Origin: Cauispirillum nitrogeniifigens
GTDB taxonomy: Bacteria; Pseudomonadota; Alphaproteobacteria; Rhodospirillales; Rhodospirillaceae
Assembly: GCF_049800675.1 (NCBI RefSeq)
Contig: NZ_JBLOOT010000001.1
Location: 310,001-374,000 of the forward strand
Length of the DNA stretch: 64,000 bases
Reading direction: 5' to 3'
This document shows, one piece after another, positions 57,698-64,000 of this stretch. A program made the translations under genes and the position numbers. The notes below the pieces were generated by a model. That model was not told where the DNA came from, searched no databases, and saw only the letters and a list, made by a program, of their open reading frames with translations. Within the stretch, counting starts at the first letter, position 1, and each line of letters starts with the position of its first letter.

Positions 57698-57729
57698 TGA
57701 GGGGAAACGGACGCAGGGGGTCGCAGGTC

Positions 57730-57906
57730 ATGGACGAGTTCACCGCGAAAATCGGCGCGGGTGTTGGGGCACTGATCGCCCTGGCGCTCATTTCTTTGTG
57801 CCTGCCCAACGACACGATGGGCATGGCAGCCTGCGGCATCAAGTGGCTGCTGGCCGTTCCCGTAGGCTACTTCGTCGGCGGCGTGGCAGGCATGTTCTTG
57901 CGGTGA
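57730..57906 (+). CDS. Two-helix membrane protein on the opposite strand (58 residues), prophage B
   Basis: The protein MDEFTAKIGAGVGALIALAL and onward has two hydrophobic segments (about 8-25 and 36-55). It runs opposite to the structural genes and away from the 55-base segment, like the 84-residue membrane protein of prophage A. Sequence similarity between the two is low. Confidence 0.6.
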   Translation: MDEFTAKIGAGVGALIALALISLCLPNDTMGMAACGIKWLLAVPVGYFVGGVAGMFLR

Positions 57907-58003
57907 CCTACTAGTTGCCATTTGCCCGCCTCCGGGCGCGCCCTCCGAGATCAACCGGAGTCCCAGTCACAAGCCCAATCGCAACAACCCGAGGAGAGCG
58001 CCT

Positions 58004-58312
58004 ATGCCCCGCCGACCGAAGCCGACGTTTCCCCGCCAGATCATCGTCGATGGCGTGATCGTGCGAGTTTACCGATACCTCCCGCCCGATCAGCCCGTCC
58101 TCACGATGAAGGTTCCCGGCGGCCGCGTTCCGCCTGGGTTCGAAAACCACCCCGACGTGGTCGCCTTCCGAAACACTGTTCTGGACTACTGGCGCAGCAT
58201 CGGCGGCGACGAAGCCGCCGTCATTGCCGAGTACAACGCCGCTGTCGCTCGTGGTGAACAGCCCCGCGCCATCAAGCGCCGGCCGAGAAAGTCCATGTAC
58301 GATCCGTTTTGA
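58004..58312 (+). CDS. Hypothetical protein (102 residues), prophage B
   Basis: The protein begins MPRRPKPTFPRQIIVDGVIV and contains FRNTVLDYWRSIGGDEAAVI and a basic end. No family is recognised. GAGGAGAGCGCCT precedes the ATG. A minus-strand frame over the same bases (57911-58318) also has a fair ribosome-binding site, but its composition looks like an antisense shadow, so the plus strand is preferred. Confidence 0.65.
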   Translation: MPRRPKPTFPRQIIVDGVIVRVYRYLPPDQPVLTMKVPGGRVPPGFENHPDVVAFRNTVLDYWRSIGGDEAAVIAEYNAAVARGEQPRAIKRRPRKSMYDPF

Positions 58313-58327
58313 TTTCATCGGTCCCCT

Positions 58328-58427
58328 CCTGCCCTACAGGTTGTGGCCCCCGAGCTGGGGCGGCGGTCAGGGGGTGCACAGCTCGACACAGTGCAGGGGA
58401 CCGCCGCCCCTCCCGGTAGGGCCGGGA
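58328..58427. other. Structured intergenic region 1 of prophage B
   Basis: This is the mirror copy of 38252-38353. GGGGCGGCGGT at 58357-58367 pairs with ACCGCCGCCCC at 58400-58410 over a 32-base loop. TCCCGG/CCGGGA at 58411-58427 forms the second hairpin. Both stems are kept in prophage A although the loop differs, pointing to selection on structure. Confidence 0.6.
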
Positions 58428-58429
58428 AC

Positions 58430-58501
58430 CCACAGTGGGCTGTGGGCAGTGCCCACAATCCACCACAAAAGATGGGCTTGTCAACGGTGGGCAGTGCCCA
58501 C
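58430..58501. promoter_or_regulatory. Operator-like palindromes before the DUF3693-like gene, prophage B
   Basis: TGTGGGCAGTGCCCACA at 58441-58457 is a perfect palindrome with a single central base. GTGGGCAGTGCCCAC at 58487-58501 repeats it 45 bases away. A shorter CCCACAGTGGG lies at 58430-58440. They sit 51-122 bases upstream of the regulator start, a natural place for autoregulation. Confidence 0.65.
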
Positions 58502-58551
58502 AACATGAGGCACGGGACAGCCGCCCTCCGATTTTTGGATGGAGGCAAACA

Positions 58552-58824
58552 ATGAGACAGATTGACGACTACGTTGACCTTGCTAAGACCCGCAACAACA
58601 TCACAAGCGACAACCAACTAGCCCGCCGAATGAATATCAACCACTCGTCAATATCCACTTGGCGAAACAAGAAAGCATGGCCTGCTGAAAGAACGATGTT
58701 GGACCTAGCCGACCTCGCAGGAATTCCAAGAACTATCGCGCTACTCGAACTCAACTACTGGCGGTCAGTCCCGGAAGCCCAGAGCACCTATAAAACGATC
58801 TTGGAGGAGCTACACGCCGCTTAA
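58552..58824 (+). CDS. DUF3693-like phage regulator, prophage B
   Basis: This 90-residue protein begins MRQIDDYVDLAKTRNNITSD, with a helix-turn-helix-like segment (NQLARRMNINHSSISTWRNK) and ALLELNYWRS. It aligns with the prophage A protein over its full length but lacks the hydrophobic tail. The ATG has GGAGGCAAACA upstream. Codon use is visibly less GC-rich than in the host genes. A repressor role is inferred from the fold, strand and operators. Confidence 0.8.
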   Translation: MRQIDDYVDLAKTRNNITSDNQLARRMNINHSSISTWRNKKAWPAERTMLDLADLAGIPRTIALLELNYWRSVPEAQSTYKTILEELHAA

Positions 58825-58851
58825 TGTAAAGGATGAGGAGAGGGGTCTAAG

Positions 58852-58879
58852 GGCCTGCAATCTATAAATTATGCGACAA
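58852..58879. other. Right hybrid dif site (outer attachment end of prophage B)
   Basis: The left arm GGCCTGCAATC is phage-derived. The centre TATAAA and right arm TTATGCGACAA match the central site at 48368-48384 exactly (17 bases). Together with the left hybrid site, a host dif of arm TATCTTCATAA, centre TATAAA, arm TTATGCGACAA can be reconstructed. Confidence 0.75.
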
Positions 58880-58979
58880 TCTGATAGGCCCCTTTCAAGG
58901 GGCGCCTTTTGCCGCAGGCTCCTCCGGGGTAGCCAAATTATCGTGCTTGGGGCTCGGGTGTTTCGTATATGGTCTCCTC

Positions 58980-61415
58980 ATGCGACCGCTCGTCCTTCTC
59001 CTTATCGCTTCGCTGATCCTTCCCTTCGGCGCCGCCGGTGCGGCGATTTGGACAGGATACCGCAACGCCATCGATGGCGCGCTGTCGCGCTCCAGCGAGA
59101 TGGCCCTGATTCTGCGGGAGCATGCCTTGCGGACGTTCGAGGCTCAGACCATGGCGCTGGACTGGGTGGACGCGCGCCTTGGCGAGCTGAGCTGGCAGGA
59201 CATCCAGGCGTCGGAGGACGTGCACGCCTATCTCAAGTACATCGTCGGCGGCTCGCCGCACATCGACGGCCTGTGGCTGGTGCGGCCGGATGGGTTTACC
59301 GTGAACAGCGCCGACTTCTTCCCCATGGACGGCACCGACGTGCGGGAGCGCGAATACTACAAGGTGCTGAGCCAGGCGGACTCCCTGCACCTGGGCGAAA
59401 TGATCCGGGGCTATCTCAAGGGAACGCTGAACTTCAACCTCAGCCGCCGCCGCTCGTCGCAGAACGGCGAGTTCAACGGCATCATCATGGTGACCAGCGC
59501 CCTCGCCTACTTCGAGGAGTTCTGGAAGCAGGCCCTGCCCCAGGACTATCAGGTGGTGGGCATCGTCCGCGAGGACGGGCGGTTCCTGGTACGCTGGCCG
59601 ACGCTGAACGATATTCCGCACCGCATCCCTGACTATTCGCCGCTGTACGATCATATCCGGGTGGCTCCGGCCGGTGCCTATGAGAACATTTCGCTCACCG
59701 ACGGGGTCAGCCGGTTCTACGGATACGCCAAGCTGGGCACCTTCCCCGCCTACATGGTCGTGGGCATGGACCGGCCGGCGGTACTGCGGGCGTGGACGCG
59801 CCAGGCGGCCATGCTGGTGGTCGTCGCCGGACTCATCACCCTGGCCCTGACCGGCGCCACCCTCATGGCCCTGCGCCGCGAGCGCCGTCTGTCGCTGGAG
59901 GTCGAGCGCCGCAAGCAGGTCGAGACGACCCTGATGGCCAAGGAGGAGCACCTGGAGGCCATGGGCCGCGCCGAGACCGCGCTGCGCGCCAGCGAGCAGC
60001 GGTTCAGGACCTTGTTTGAAAGCCTTATCCAGGGCGTGGTGTTCGTTGATCGCGGGGGGCGCATCAACGCCCTCAACCCGGCCGCCGAAACCATTGTCGG
60101 CGTGGCATCGGCCGATGCCATCGGCCTGACGCTGGAGGAACTGAACATCGTTCTGGTCGATGGCGACGGCGCCCCCCTGCCCGTCGAGGCCCGGCCGTCG
60201 GCCGCCGCACTGCGCACCGGCATGCTGATCACCGGCATGCTGATCGGGCTGGAGCGCGAAGGGGATGGCCGGGGCCGGCGCTGGCTGATGGCCGATGCCA
60301 TCCCCCTGCGCCGCCCGGCCGAGGAGGAGCCGTCCTCCATTTGCATCCTGTTCAGCGACATCACCGAGAAGCGCCGCGCCGAGGACGCCCAACGCATCCT
60401 GATGCGCGAGGTCGATCATCGGGCCAAGAACGCCCTGGCGGTGGCGCAGGCGCTGGTGCGCCTGACGCGCGCCGGCGACCGGCACGAGGACTTCGTCGCC
60501 GCCCTGGAGGGCCGCATCACCGCGCTGGCCCGCGCCCACACCCTGCTGGCGCGCAATCACTGGCGCGGCGCCCTGCTGCGGGGGCTGCTGGAGGAGGAAC
60601 TGGAGCCCTACCGCGCGCGGTCGGGGGACCACATCGCCCTCGACGGCCCGGCCGTGACGCTCGATCCCTATGCCGCCCAGCCGGTCGGCATGGTGCTGCA
60701 CGAACTGGCCACCAATGCCGCCAAGCATGGCGCGCTGTCCTGCCCCGACGGCCGGCTGGCCATTTCCTGGCGCCTGGAGGGGGCCGAGCGGCCGGGCCTC
60801 GTCATCGTCTGGGCGGAGAGCGGCGGCCCGGTGGTGGCGGCCCCGCCCCAACGGCGCGGCTTTGGCTCCGACCTCATCTCCGCCAGCATCACCAGCCAGC
60901 TTGGCGGGGTGGTGGAGTATGACTGGGCGGCCGCGGGGGTGCGCGTCACCCTGACGGTGCCCCTGAAGTACGTCCGGCCCGGCGATCCCGTCGCCAGCGA
61001 GGAGCCGGCCGGAGGGACGACGCCGCCCCCCCTGCCCGCCGGGCTGCGGGTCCTGGTGGTGGAGGACAATGCCCTCGTCGCCATGCAGATGGTGCAGGCC
61101 CTGCGCGACCTGGGCTGTGTCACGGTCGGCCCGGCGGCGACGGTGGAGCGGGCGCTGGTCCTGGCGCGCTCCGAAGCCCTGGACGCTGCGGTGCTGGACG
61201 TCGACCTCCAGGGGCAGACCGTGTTCCCGGCCGCCGAGGCGCTGGCCGGACGCGGGGTGCCGTTCCTGTTCGCGACCGGGTTCAGCGAACTGAGCATGCA
61301 CCCCACGCCCTGGCCGCAGGCGCCGCACCTGCGCAAGCCCATCGACGAGGCGCACCTCGCCGCCGCGCTGATGCGCCTGGTGGCCAGCCGCCAGACCTCT
61401 TCGCCGGCCCTGTAA
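58980..61415 (+). CDS. Hybrid sensor histidine kinase (Cache-PAS-HWE/HisKA_2-HATPase-REC)
   Basis: This 811-residue protein has TM1 at residues 1-25 and a periplasmic double-Cache-like sensor to about residue 265. TM2 lies near 270-295, followed by a coiled coil and a PAS domain near 345-470. The phosphoacceptor His is in REVDHRAKNALAVAQALVRL near residue 480. The HATPase has HELATNAAKHGALS and a Gly-rich RRGFGSDLI. The C-terminal receiver near 685-805 has VVEDNALVA and Asp in AVLDVDLQG. The ATG at 58980 starts the first membrane helix; an upstream TTG is possible. It flanks prophage B. Confidence 0.9.
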   Translation: MRPLVLLLIASLILPFGAAGAAIWTGYRNAIDGALSRSSEMALILREHALRTFEAQTMALDWVDARLGELSWQDIQASEDVHAYLKYIVGGSPHIDGLWLVRPDGFTVNSADFFPMDGTDVREREYYKVLSQADSLHLGEMIRGYLKGTLNFNLSRRRSSQNGEFNGIIMVTSALAYFEEFWKQALPQDYQVVGIVREDGRFLVRWPTLNDIPHRIPDYSPLYDHIRVAPAGAYENISLTDGVSRFYGYAKLGTFPAYMVVGMDRPAVLRAWTRQAAMLVVVAGLITLALTGATLMALRRERRLSLEVERRKQVETTLMAKEEHLEAMGRAETALRASEQRFRTLFESLIQGVVFVDRGGRINALNPAAETIVGVASADAIGLTLEELNIVLVDGDGAPLPVEARPSAAALRTGMLITGMLIGLEREGDGRGRRWLMADAIPLRRPAEEEPSSICILFSDITEKRRAEDAQRILMREVDHRAKNALAVAQALVRLTRAGDRHEDFVAALEGRITALARAHTLLARNHWRGALLRGLLEEELEPYRARSGDHIALDGPAVTLDPYAAQPVGMVLHELATNAAKHGALSCPDGRLAISWRLEGAERPGLVIVWAESGGPVVAAPPQRRGFGSDLISASITSQLGGVVEYDWAAAGVRVTLTVPLKYVRPGDPVASEEPAGGTTPPPLPAGLRVLVVEDNALVAMQMVQALRDLGCVTVGPAATVERALVLARSEALDAAVLDVDLQGQTVFPAAEALAGRGVPFLFATGFSELSMHPTPWPQAPHLRKPIDEAHLAAALMRLVASRQTSSPAL

Positions 61416-61493
61416 GGCGGGCCGCCTGTCCCTGGGCAAGCCCCGCGTGATCTGCTATGCCCGTCGGCGACGCTTCCCAGACCGCGAGGCCCG

Positions 61494-62318
61494 ATGTCAC
61501 AGCCCGACGCCCTGAACCACCCGGACCCCCTCGTCCGCCTGCTGGCCATCATGGAGCGCCTGCGCGATCCCGAGGGCGGCTGCCCCTGGGACATTGAACA
61601 GACCTACGCCACCATCGTGCCGCACACCATCGAGGAAGCCTATGAGGTCGCCGAGGCGGTCGAGCGCGGCGACATGGCGGCGCTGCGGGATGAACTGGGC
61701 GACCTGTTGCTCCAGGTGGTCTATCACGCGCAGATGGCGCGCGAGGACGGGCACTTCGGCTTCCCCGACATCGCCGCGGGCATCGCCGAAAAGCTGGTCC
61801 GCCGCCACCCCCATGTCTTCGGCGACCTGGACGTGCCCGACGCCGCCGCCCAGACCGTGCAGTGGGAGGAGCAGAAGGCCCGCGAACGCGCCGCCAAGGC
61901 CGGGGGCGGCGCGGTATCGGCGCTGGATGGGGTGACGTCGACCCTGCCGGCCATGACCCGCGCCCTGAAGCTCCAGAACCGCGCTGCCCGCGTCGGCTTC
62001 GACTGGCCGGACATCGGCCCGGTGATCGACAAGATCGACGAGGAACTGGCCGAGGTCCGGGCCGAAATCGACCATGCCGCCCCCGACGCCGGCCGCCTGA
62101 AAAGCGAGATCGGTGATTTGCTGTTCACCGTGGTAAACTTGGCGCGGGTGACGGGCATCGATCCCGAGGCGGCCCTGCGGCACACCAACCGAAAGTTCGA
62201 GCGGCGTTTCCGGTACATGGAACAACGCCTTGCCGAACAAGGGAGAGTGACGGCGGATGTCGGCCTTGAGGAGATGGAGGCCCTGTGGTGTGAGGCGAAG
62301 AAGACCGATGAGCCGTAA
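61494..62318 (+). CDS. mazG: Nucleoside triphosphate pyrophosphohydrolase
   Basis: MazG hydrolyses NTPs to NMP and pyrophosphate and cleans aberrant nucleotides. The 274-residue protein has two tandem MazG domains. The first begins RLRDPEGGCPWDIEQTYATI, with EEAYEVAEAVE and DELGDLLLQVVYHAQMA. The second begins near residue 165, with EELAEVRAEID and EIGDLLFTVVNLARV. The metal-binding ExxE-12-ExxD pattern is visible in both. It overlaps the next gene by 11 bases. Confidence 0.95.
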   Translation: MSQPDALNHPDPLVRLLAIMERLRDPEGGCPWDIEQTYATIVPHTIEEAYEVAEAVERGDMAALRDELGDLLLQVVYHAQMAREDGHFGFPDIAAGIAEKLVRRHPHVFGDLDVPDAAAQTVQWEEQKARERAAKAGGGAVSALDGVTSTLPAMTRALKLQNRAARVGFDWPDIGPVIDKIDEELAEVRAEIDHAAPDAGRLKSEIGDLLFTVVNLARVTGIDPEAALRHTNRKFERRFRYMEQRLAEQGRVTADVGLEEMEALWCEAKKTDEP

Positions 62319-62934
62319 CCTCCTGAATGTCCTGCGGACCCTGCTGGTCCTGGTGCTGACGCTGCCGGCCCTGGCAAGCTGCTATGTCCCCGACGACTTC
62401 CTGGCCGAGATCCGCCTCGCCCGCAATGGCGACTATGCCCTGATCTATCGGGGCAAGCTGACCTGGGCGCCGCTGTGGGCCGACATTCGCGGCGGCAAGC
62501 TGTCACCGGAGGAGGTCGCCGAGAAGGAGGCCGCCGTCATGGCCGACCTGCAACGCGACGGCCATTTCTCCGCGATCAAGCCGCTGGGCCGGGGCCAGTT
62601 CGAGGTCGCCTATGAGCGCACCGGCAAGTTCACAGGCACCCGCAAGGTCACCTTCGTGCGCCGCAGCGCCGAGATCCTGTCCATGGAGCTGCGCACCAGC
62701 GGCGAGGTGCATATCCGCACCCGCAACGATCCCAAGCTGGATCTGGAAAATCAGCTCGCGGCCAACGGCCTCAGCAGCCGGGGCAAGCTGCGCATCATCA
62801 CCAACGCGCCGGTGGTCCTGCACAACGCGCAGAACATCGGCGAGGGCCTGCCCGGCTATCCCGACTACGCCATCTACGACTGGTCCATCACGGCGACGAC
62901 CAAGCCCATGCCCATGCTGGTGGCGCGGCTTTGA
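62308..62934 (+). CDS. Predicted lipoprotein of unknown function (208 residues)
   Basis: The N-terminus MSRNLLNVLRTLLVLVLTLP ends in the lipobox LASC near residue 24, so lipid anchoring is likely. The rest is a soluble domain with beta-rich segments (DYALIYRGKLTWAPLWADIR, FTGTRKVTFVRR). No family is recognised. The start at 62308 overlaps mazG; a longer frame upstream would bury the signal peptide. Confidence 0.75.
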   Translation: MSRNLLNVLRTLLVLVLTLPALASCYVPDDFLAEIRLARNGDYALIYRGKLTWAPLWADIRGGKLSPEEVAEKEAAVMADLQRDGHFSAIKPLGRGQFEVAYERTGKFTGTRKVTFVRRSAEILSMELRTSGEVHIRTRNDPKLDLENQLAANGLSSRGKLRIITNAPVVLHNAQNIGEGLPGYPDYAIYDWSITATTKPMPMLVARL

Positions 62935-62966
62935 CGCACCCTGTGAGCAGTCCCAGTTCTGGCAAG

Positions 62967-62993
62967 CGGCCCGGTGGAGTATCCTCCGGGCCG
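62967..62993 (+). terminator. Hairpin after the lipoprotein gene
   Basis: CGGCCCGG at 62967-62974 pairs perfectly with CCGGGCCG at 62986-62993 across 11 bases, followed by TTGT. It lies 33 bases after the stop and probably ends the mazG transcript. Confidence 0.5.
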
Positions 62994-63016
62994 TTGTCAT
63001 GAGGGAGAGGGAGATC

Positions 63017-63442
63017 ATGAAGCCGACGCTCAAGCCGGGGGATACCCACGTCCACGCCTTCACGGTGACGGATGCCAAGACGGTGCCCCGCCTCTACCCG
63101 GAGTCGGCGGAGTTCTCCGCCATGCCCGAGGTCTTCGCCACCGGGTTCATGGTCGGGTTGATGGAATGGGCCTGCATCGATGCCCTGCGCCCGCACCTGG
63201 AAGCTGGCGAAGGCAGCCTCGGCGTCGGCATCGCTGTCAGCCACGTCGCGGCGACGCCGCCGGGCATGCGGGTGACGGTCACGGCGACCTGCGTTTCCGT
63301 TGACGACCGGCGCATCCGCTGGCACGTGCGGGCCGAGGACGATGTGGACCTGATCGGCGAAGGCACCCACGACCGCGCCGTGGTGGTCTGGGACCGCTTC
63401 AACGCCCGGATCGCCGCCAAGGCAGCCAAGATCACCGGGTAG
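63017..63442 (+). CDS. Hotdog-fold thioesterase (FlK-like)
   Basis: This 141-residue protein of the fluoroacetyl-CoA-thioesterase-like family has PEVFATGFMVGLMEWACIDA, which includes the central hotdog helix with a Glu. It continues GEGSLGVGIAVSHVAATPPG and GEGTHDRAVVVWDRFNARI. The expected substrate is a small acyl-CoA; specificity is unknown. GGGAGAGGGAGATC precedes the ATG at 63017; two in-frame ATGs upstream are less well placed. Confidence 0.85.
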   Translation: MKPTLKPGDTHVHAFTVTDAKTVPRLYPESAEFSAMPEVFATGFMVGLMEWACIDALRPHLEAGEGSLGVGIAVSHVAATPPGMRVTVTATCVSVDDRRIRWHVRAEDDVDLIGEGTHDRAVVVWDRFNARIAAKAAKITG

Positions 63443-63469
63443 AGATGCCGGCGGCCCCGTCGCTGGTCA

Positions 63470-64000
63470 CTACGTCCCGGCCAGTAGGGCTCGGATCTGG
63501 TCGTGGATCGCCTTGTCCGGCGTCAGGATGAGGGCACCTTCCCGCAGCAGCGGCGAGTAGGGCTCGCCGGTCCGCAGCGCGGCGAAGCCCCCGGCTTCCT
63601 GGTGGGCCAGGACGCCGGCGGCGTGGTCCCAGGGCATCAGGCGGCGGAACAGGGCGAAGTGGATGCGCCCCTCGACCAGCGCCATGTAGTCGTGGCCGGC
63701 GCTGGCGTGGTGCAGGTGCTGGCGGACGCGCCCGCGCAGGGCCTTCGCCGGGCTGAAGCCGGTGGAGCCGACGAGATCGGCCAGGGGCATCCCCTGCCCG
63801 GCGACGTGCAGGCGCTCGCCGTTCAGCCAGGTGCCGGCGCCTTCCTCGGCCGTGATGGTCAGGCCGCGCACCGGGTCGTGCAGCCAGCCCTGCACCGTGC
63901 GGCCGCCGATGACCAGGGCGACCAGGGTGGCGAACAGGGGCTTGCCGGTGGCGAAGTTGCGGGTGCCGTCGACCGGATCGACCACCCACACCGGCGCCTC
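63470..64000 (-). CDS. Inositol-monophosphatase family protein, 5' part cut by window end
   Basis: The visible 175 or so residues contain the metal-binding WVVDPVDGTRNFATGKPLFA and a second motif, MPWDHAAGVLAHQEAGGF. Both are hallmarks of the IMPase/HisN/CysQ family of Li-sensitive phosphatases. The start and first metal-site glutamate lie beyond base 64000. Whether the substrate is inositol phosphate, histidinol phosphate or PAP cannot be decided from this fragment. Confidence 0.88.
   Translation of the reverse strand, partial: EAPVWVVDPVDGTRNFATGKPLFATLVALVIGGRTVQGWLHDPVRGLTITAEEGAGTWLNGERLHVAGQGMPLADLVGSTGFSPAKALRGRVRQHLHHASAGHDYMALVEGRIHFALFRRLMPWDHAAGVLAHQEAGGFAALRTGEPYSPLLREGALILTPDKAIHDQIRALLAGT

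Larger units (their letters stand above)
48357..58879 (-). mobile_element. Prophage B: inovirus-like prophage, structural genes on minus strand
   Basis: This prophage is a mirror-image relative of prophage A with the same gene order, lying between the central dif-like site and a hybrid site at 58852-58879. It encodes Zot/pI, pVI, pIII, coat protein, ssDNA-binding protein and HUH initiator on the minus strand. Regulators and small membrane genes lie on the plus strand. Identity to prophage A varies sharply between genes, so neither is a simple duplicate of the other. It has an extra methylase-like gene and an extra 86-residue gene. Confidence 0.9.

Noticed and set aside
57911..58318. Minus-strand frame of 135 codons with a good ribosome-binding site after intergenic region 1 of prophage B
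   Set aside because: Its residues look like a shadow of the plus-strand 102-residue gene, and it has no counterpart in prophage A. Kept as a minor possibility only.
37774..58879. The two prophages as a recent duplication-inversion of one phage
   Set aside because: Coat proteins, ssDNA-binding proteins, pIII C-domains, regulators and operators are strongly diverged, while other genes are near-identical. This mosaic pattern points to two related phages, not a recent copy.
58938..61439. Long minus-strand open frame opposite the hybrid histidine kinase
   Set aside because: The plus strand encodes a complete kinase with all motifs; the antisense product is repetitive Gly/His/Gln sequence without a domain.

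Overview
The window is GC-rich and reads as an alphaproteobacterial chromosome of the Rhodospirillales/Azospirillum-Magnetospirillum kind. The grounds are the gene order spoT - DUF2062 - pdxJ - acpS - lepB - rnc - era - recO - parC, the tight ATGA/GTGA gene overlaps, and the many sensory proteins (chemoreceptor, degenerate PleD-like protein, HWE-type hybrid kinase). This placement is inferred from protein families and synteny; no database was searched.

Host backbone, left part (1-19373): a (p)ppGpp synthetase/hydrolase, vitamin B6 and acyl-carrier-protein enzymes, signal peptidase, RNase III, Era, RecO and topoisomerase IV subunit A run on the plus strand. A mostly minus-strand block follows: a DsbA-family protein, a PleD-like protein with degenerate sites, a TrmA-type RNA methyltransferase, a metallo-beta-lactamase/cyclic-nucleotide-binding fusion and a 2OG-Fe(II) oxygenase. 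A chemoreceptor, a small cNMP-binding protein and a DinB protein complete the block.

Element 1 (19374-26632): a 7.3 kb integrative element lies between an imperfect copy of the 3' end of tRNA-Ser(UGA) and the tRNA gene itself. It carries a P4-type integrase, an AlpA-like regulator, a primase-polymerase/helicase and small proteins, but no capsid genes. This resembles the satellite (PICI/P4-like) layout. A 15-bp palindrome, TCAACA-N3-TGTTGA, recurs at five places in it.

Host backbone, middle part (26696-37773): lytic transglycosylase, RlpA, D-Ala-D-Ala carboxypeptidase, tmk, holB, metG, tatD, an MBL hydrolase, a histidine kinase and a convergent response regulator.

Elements 2 and 3 (37774-58879): two complete filamentous-phage (inovirus-like) prophages, about 10.5 kb each, sit head-to-head in opposite orientation at one XerCD/dif-like site. 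Each has the same order: DUF3693-like regulator, structured intergenic region, small genes, HUH replication initiator, ssDNA-binding protein, small proteins, major coat protein, adsorption protein pIII, pVI-like protein, Zot/pI ATPase, ribbon-helix-helix-like regulator, second intergenic region, helix-turn-helix regulator. Comparing the two copies exposes conserved features that single-genome annotation would miss. The most striking is an open reading frame directly after the major coat gene. It is conserved at amino-acid level, has no usable start codon in prophage A, and lies in the +1 frame of the coat gene.

Host backbone, right part (58980-64000): hybrid HWE histidine kinase, MazG, a lipoprotein, a thioesterase and an inositol-monophosphatase family gene cut by the window end.
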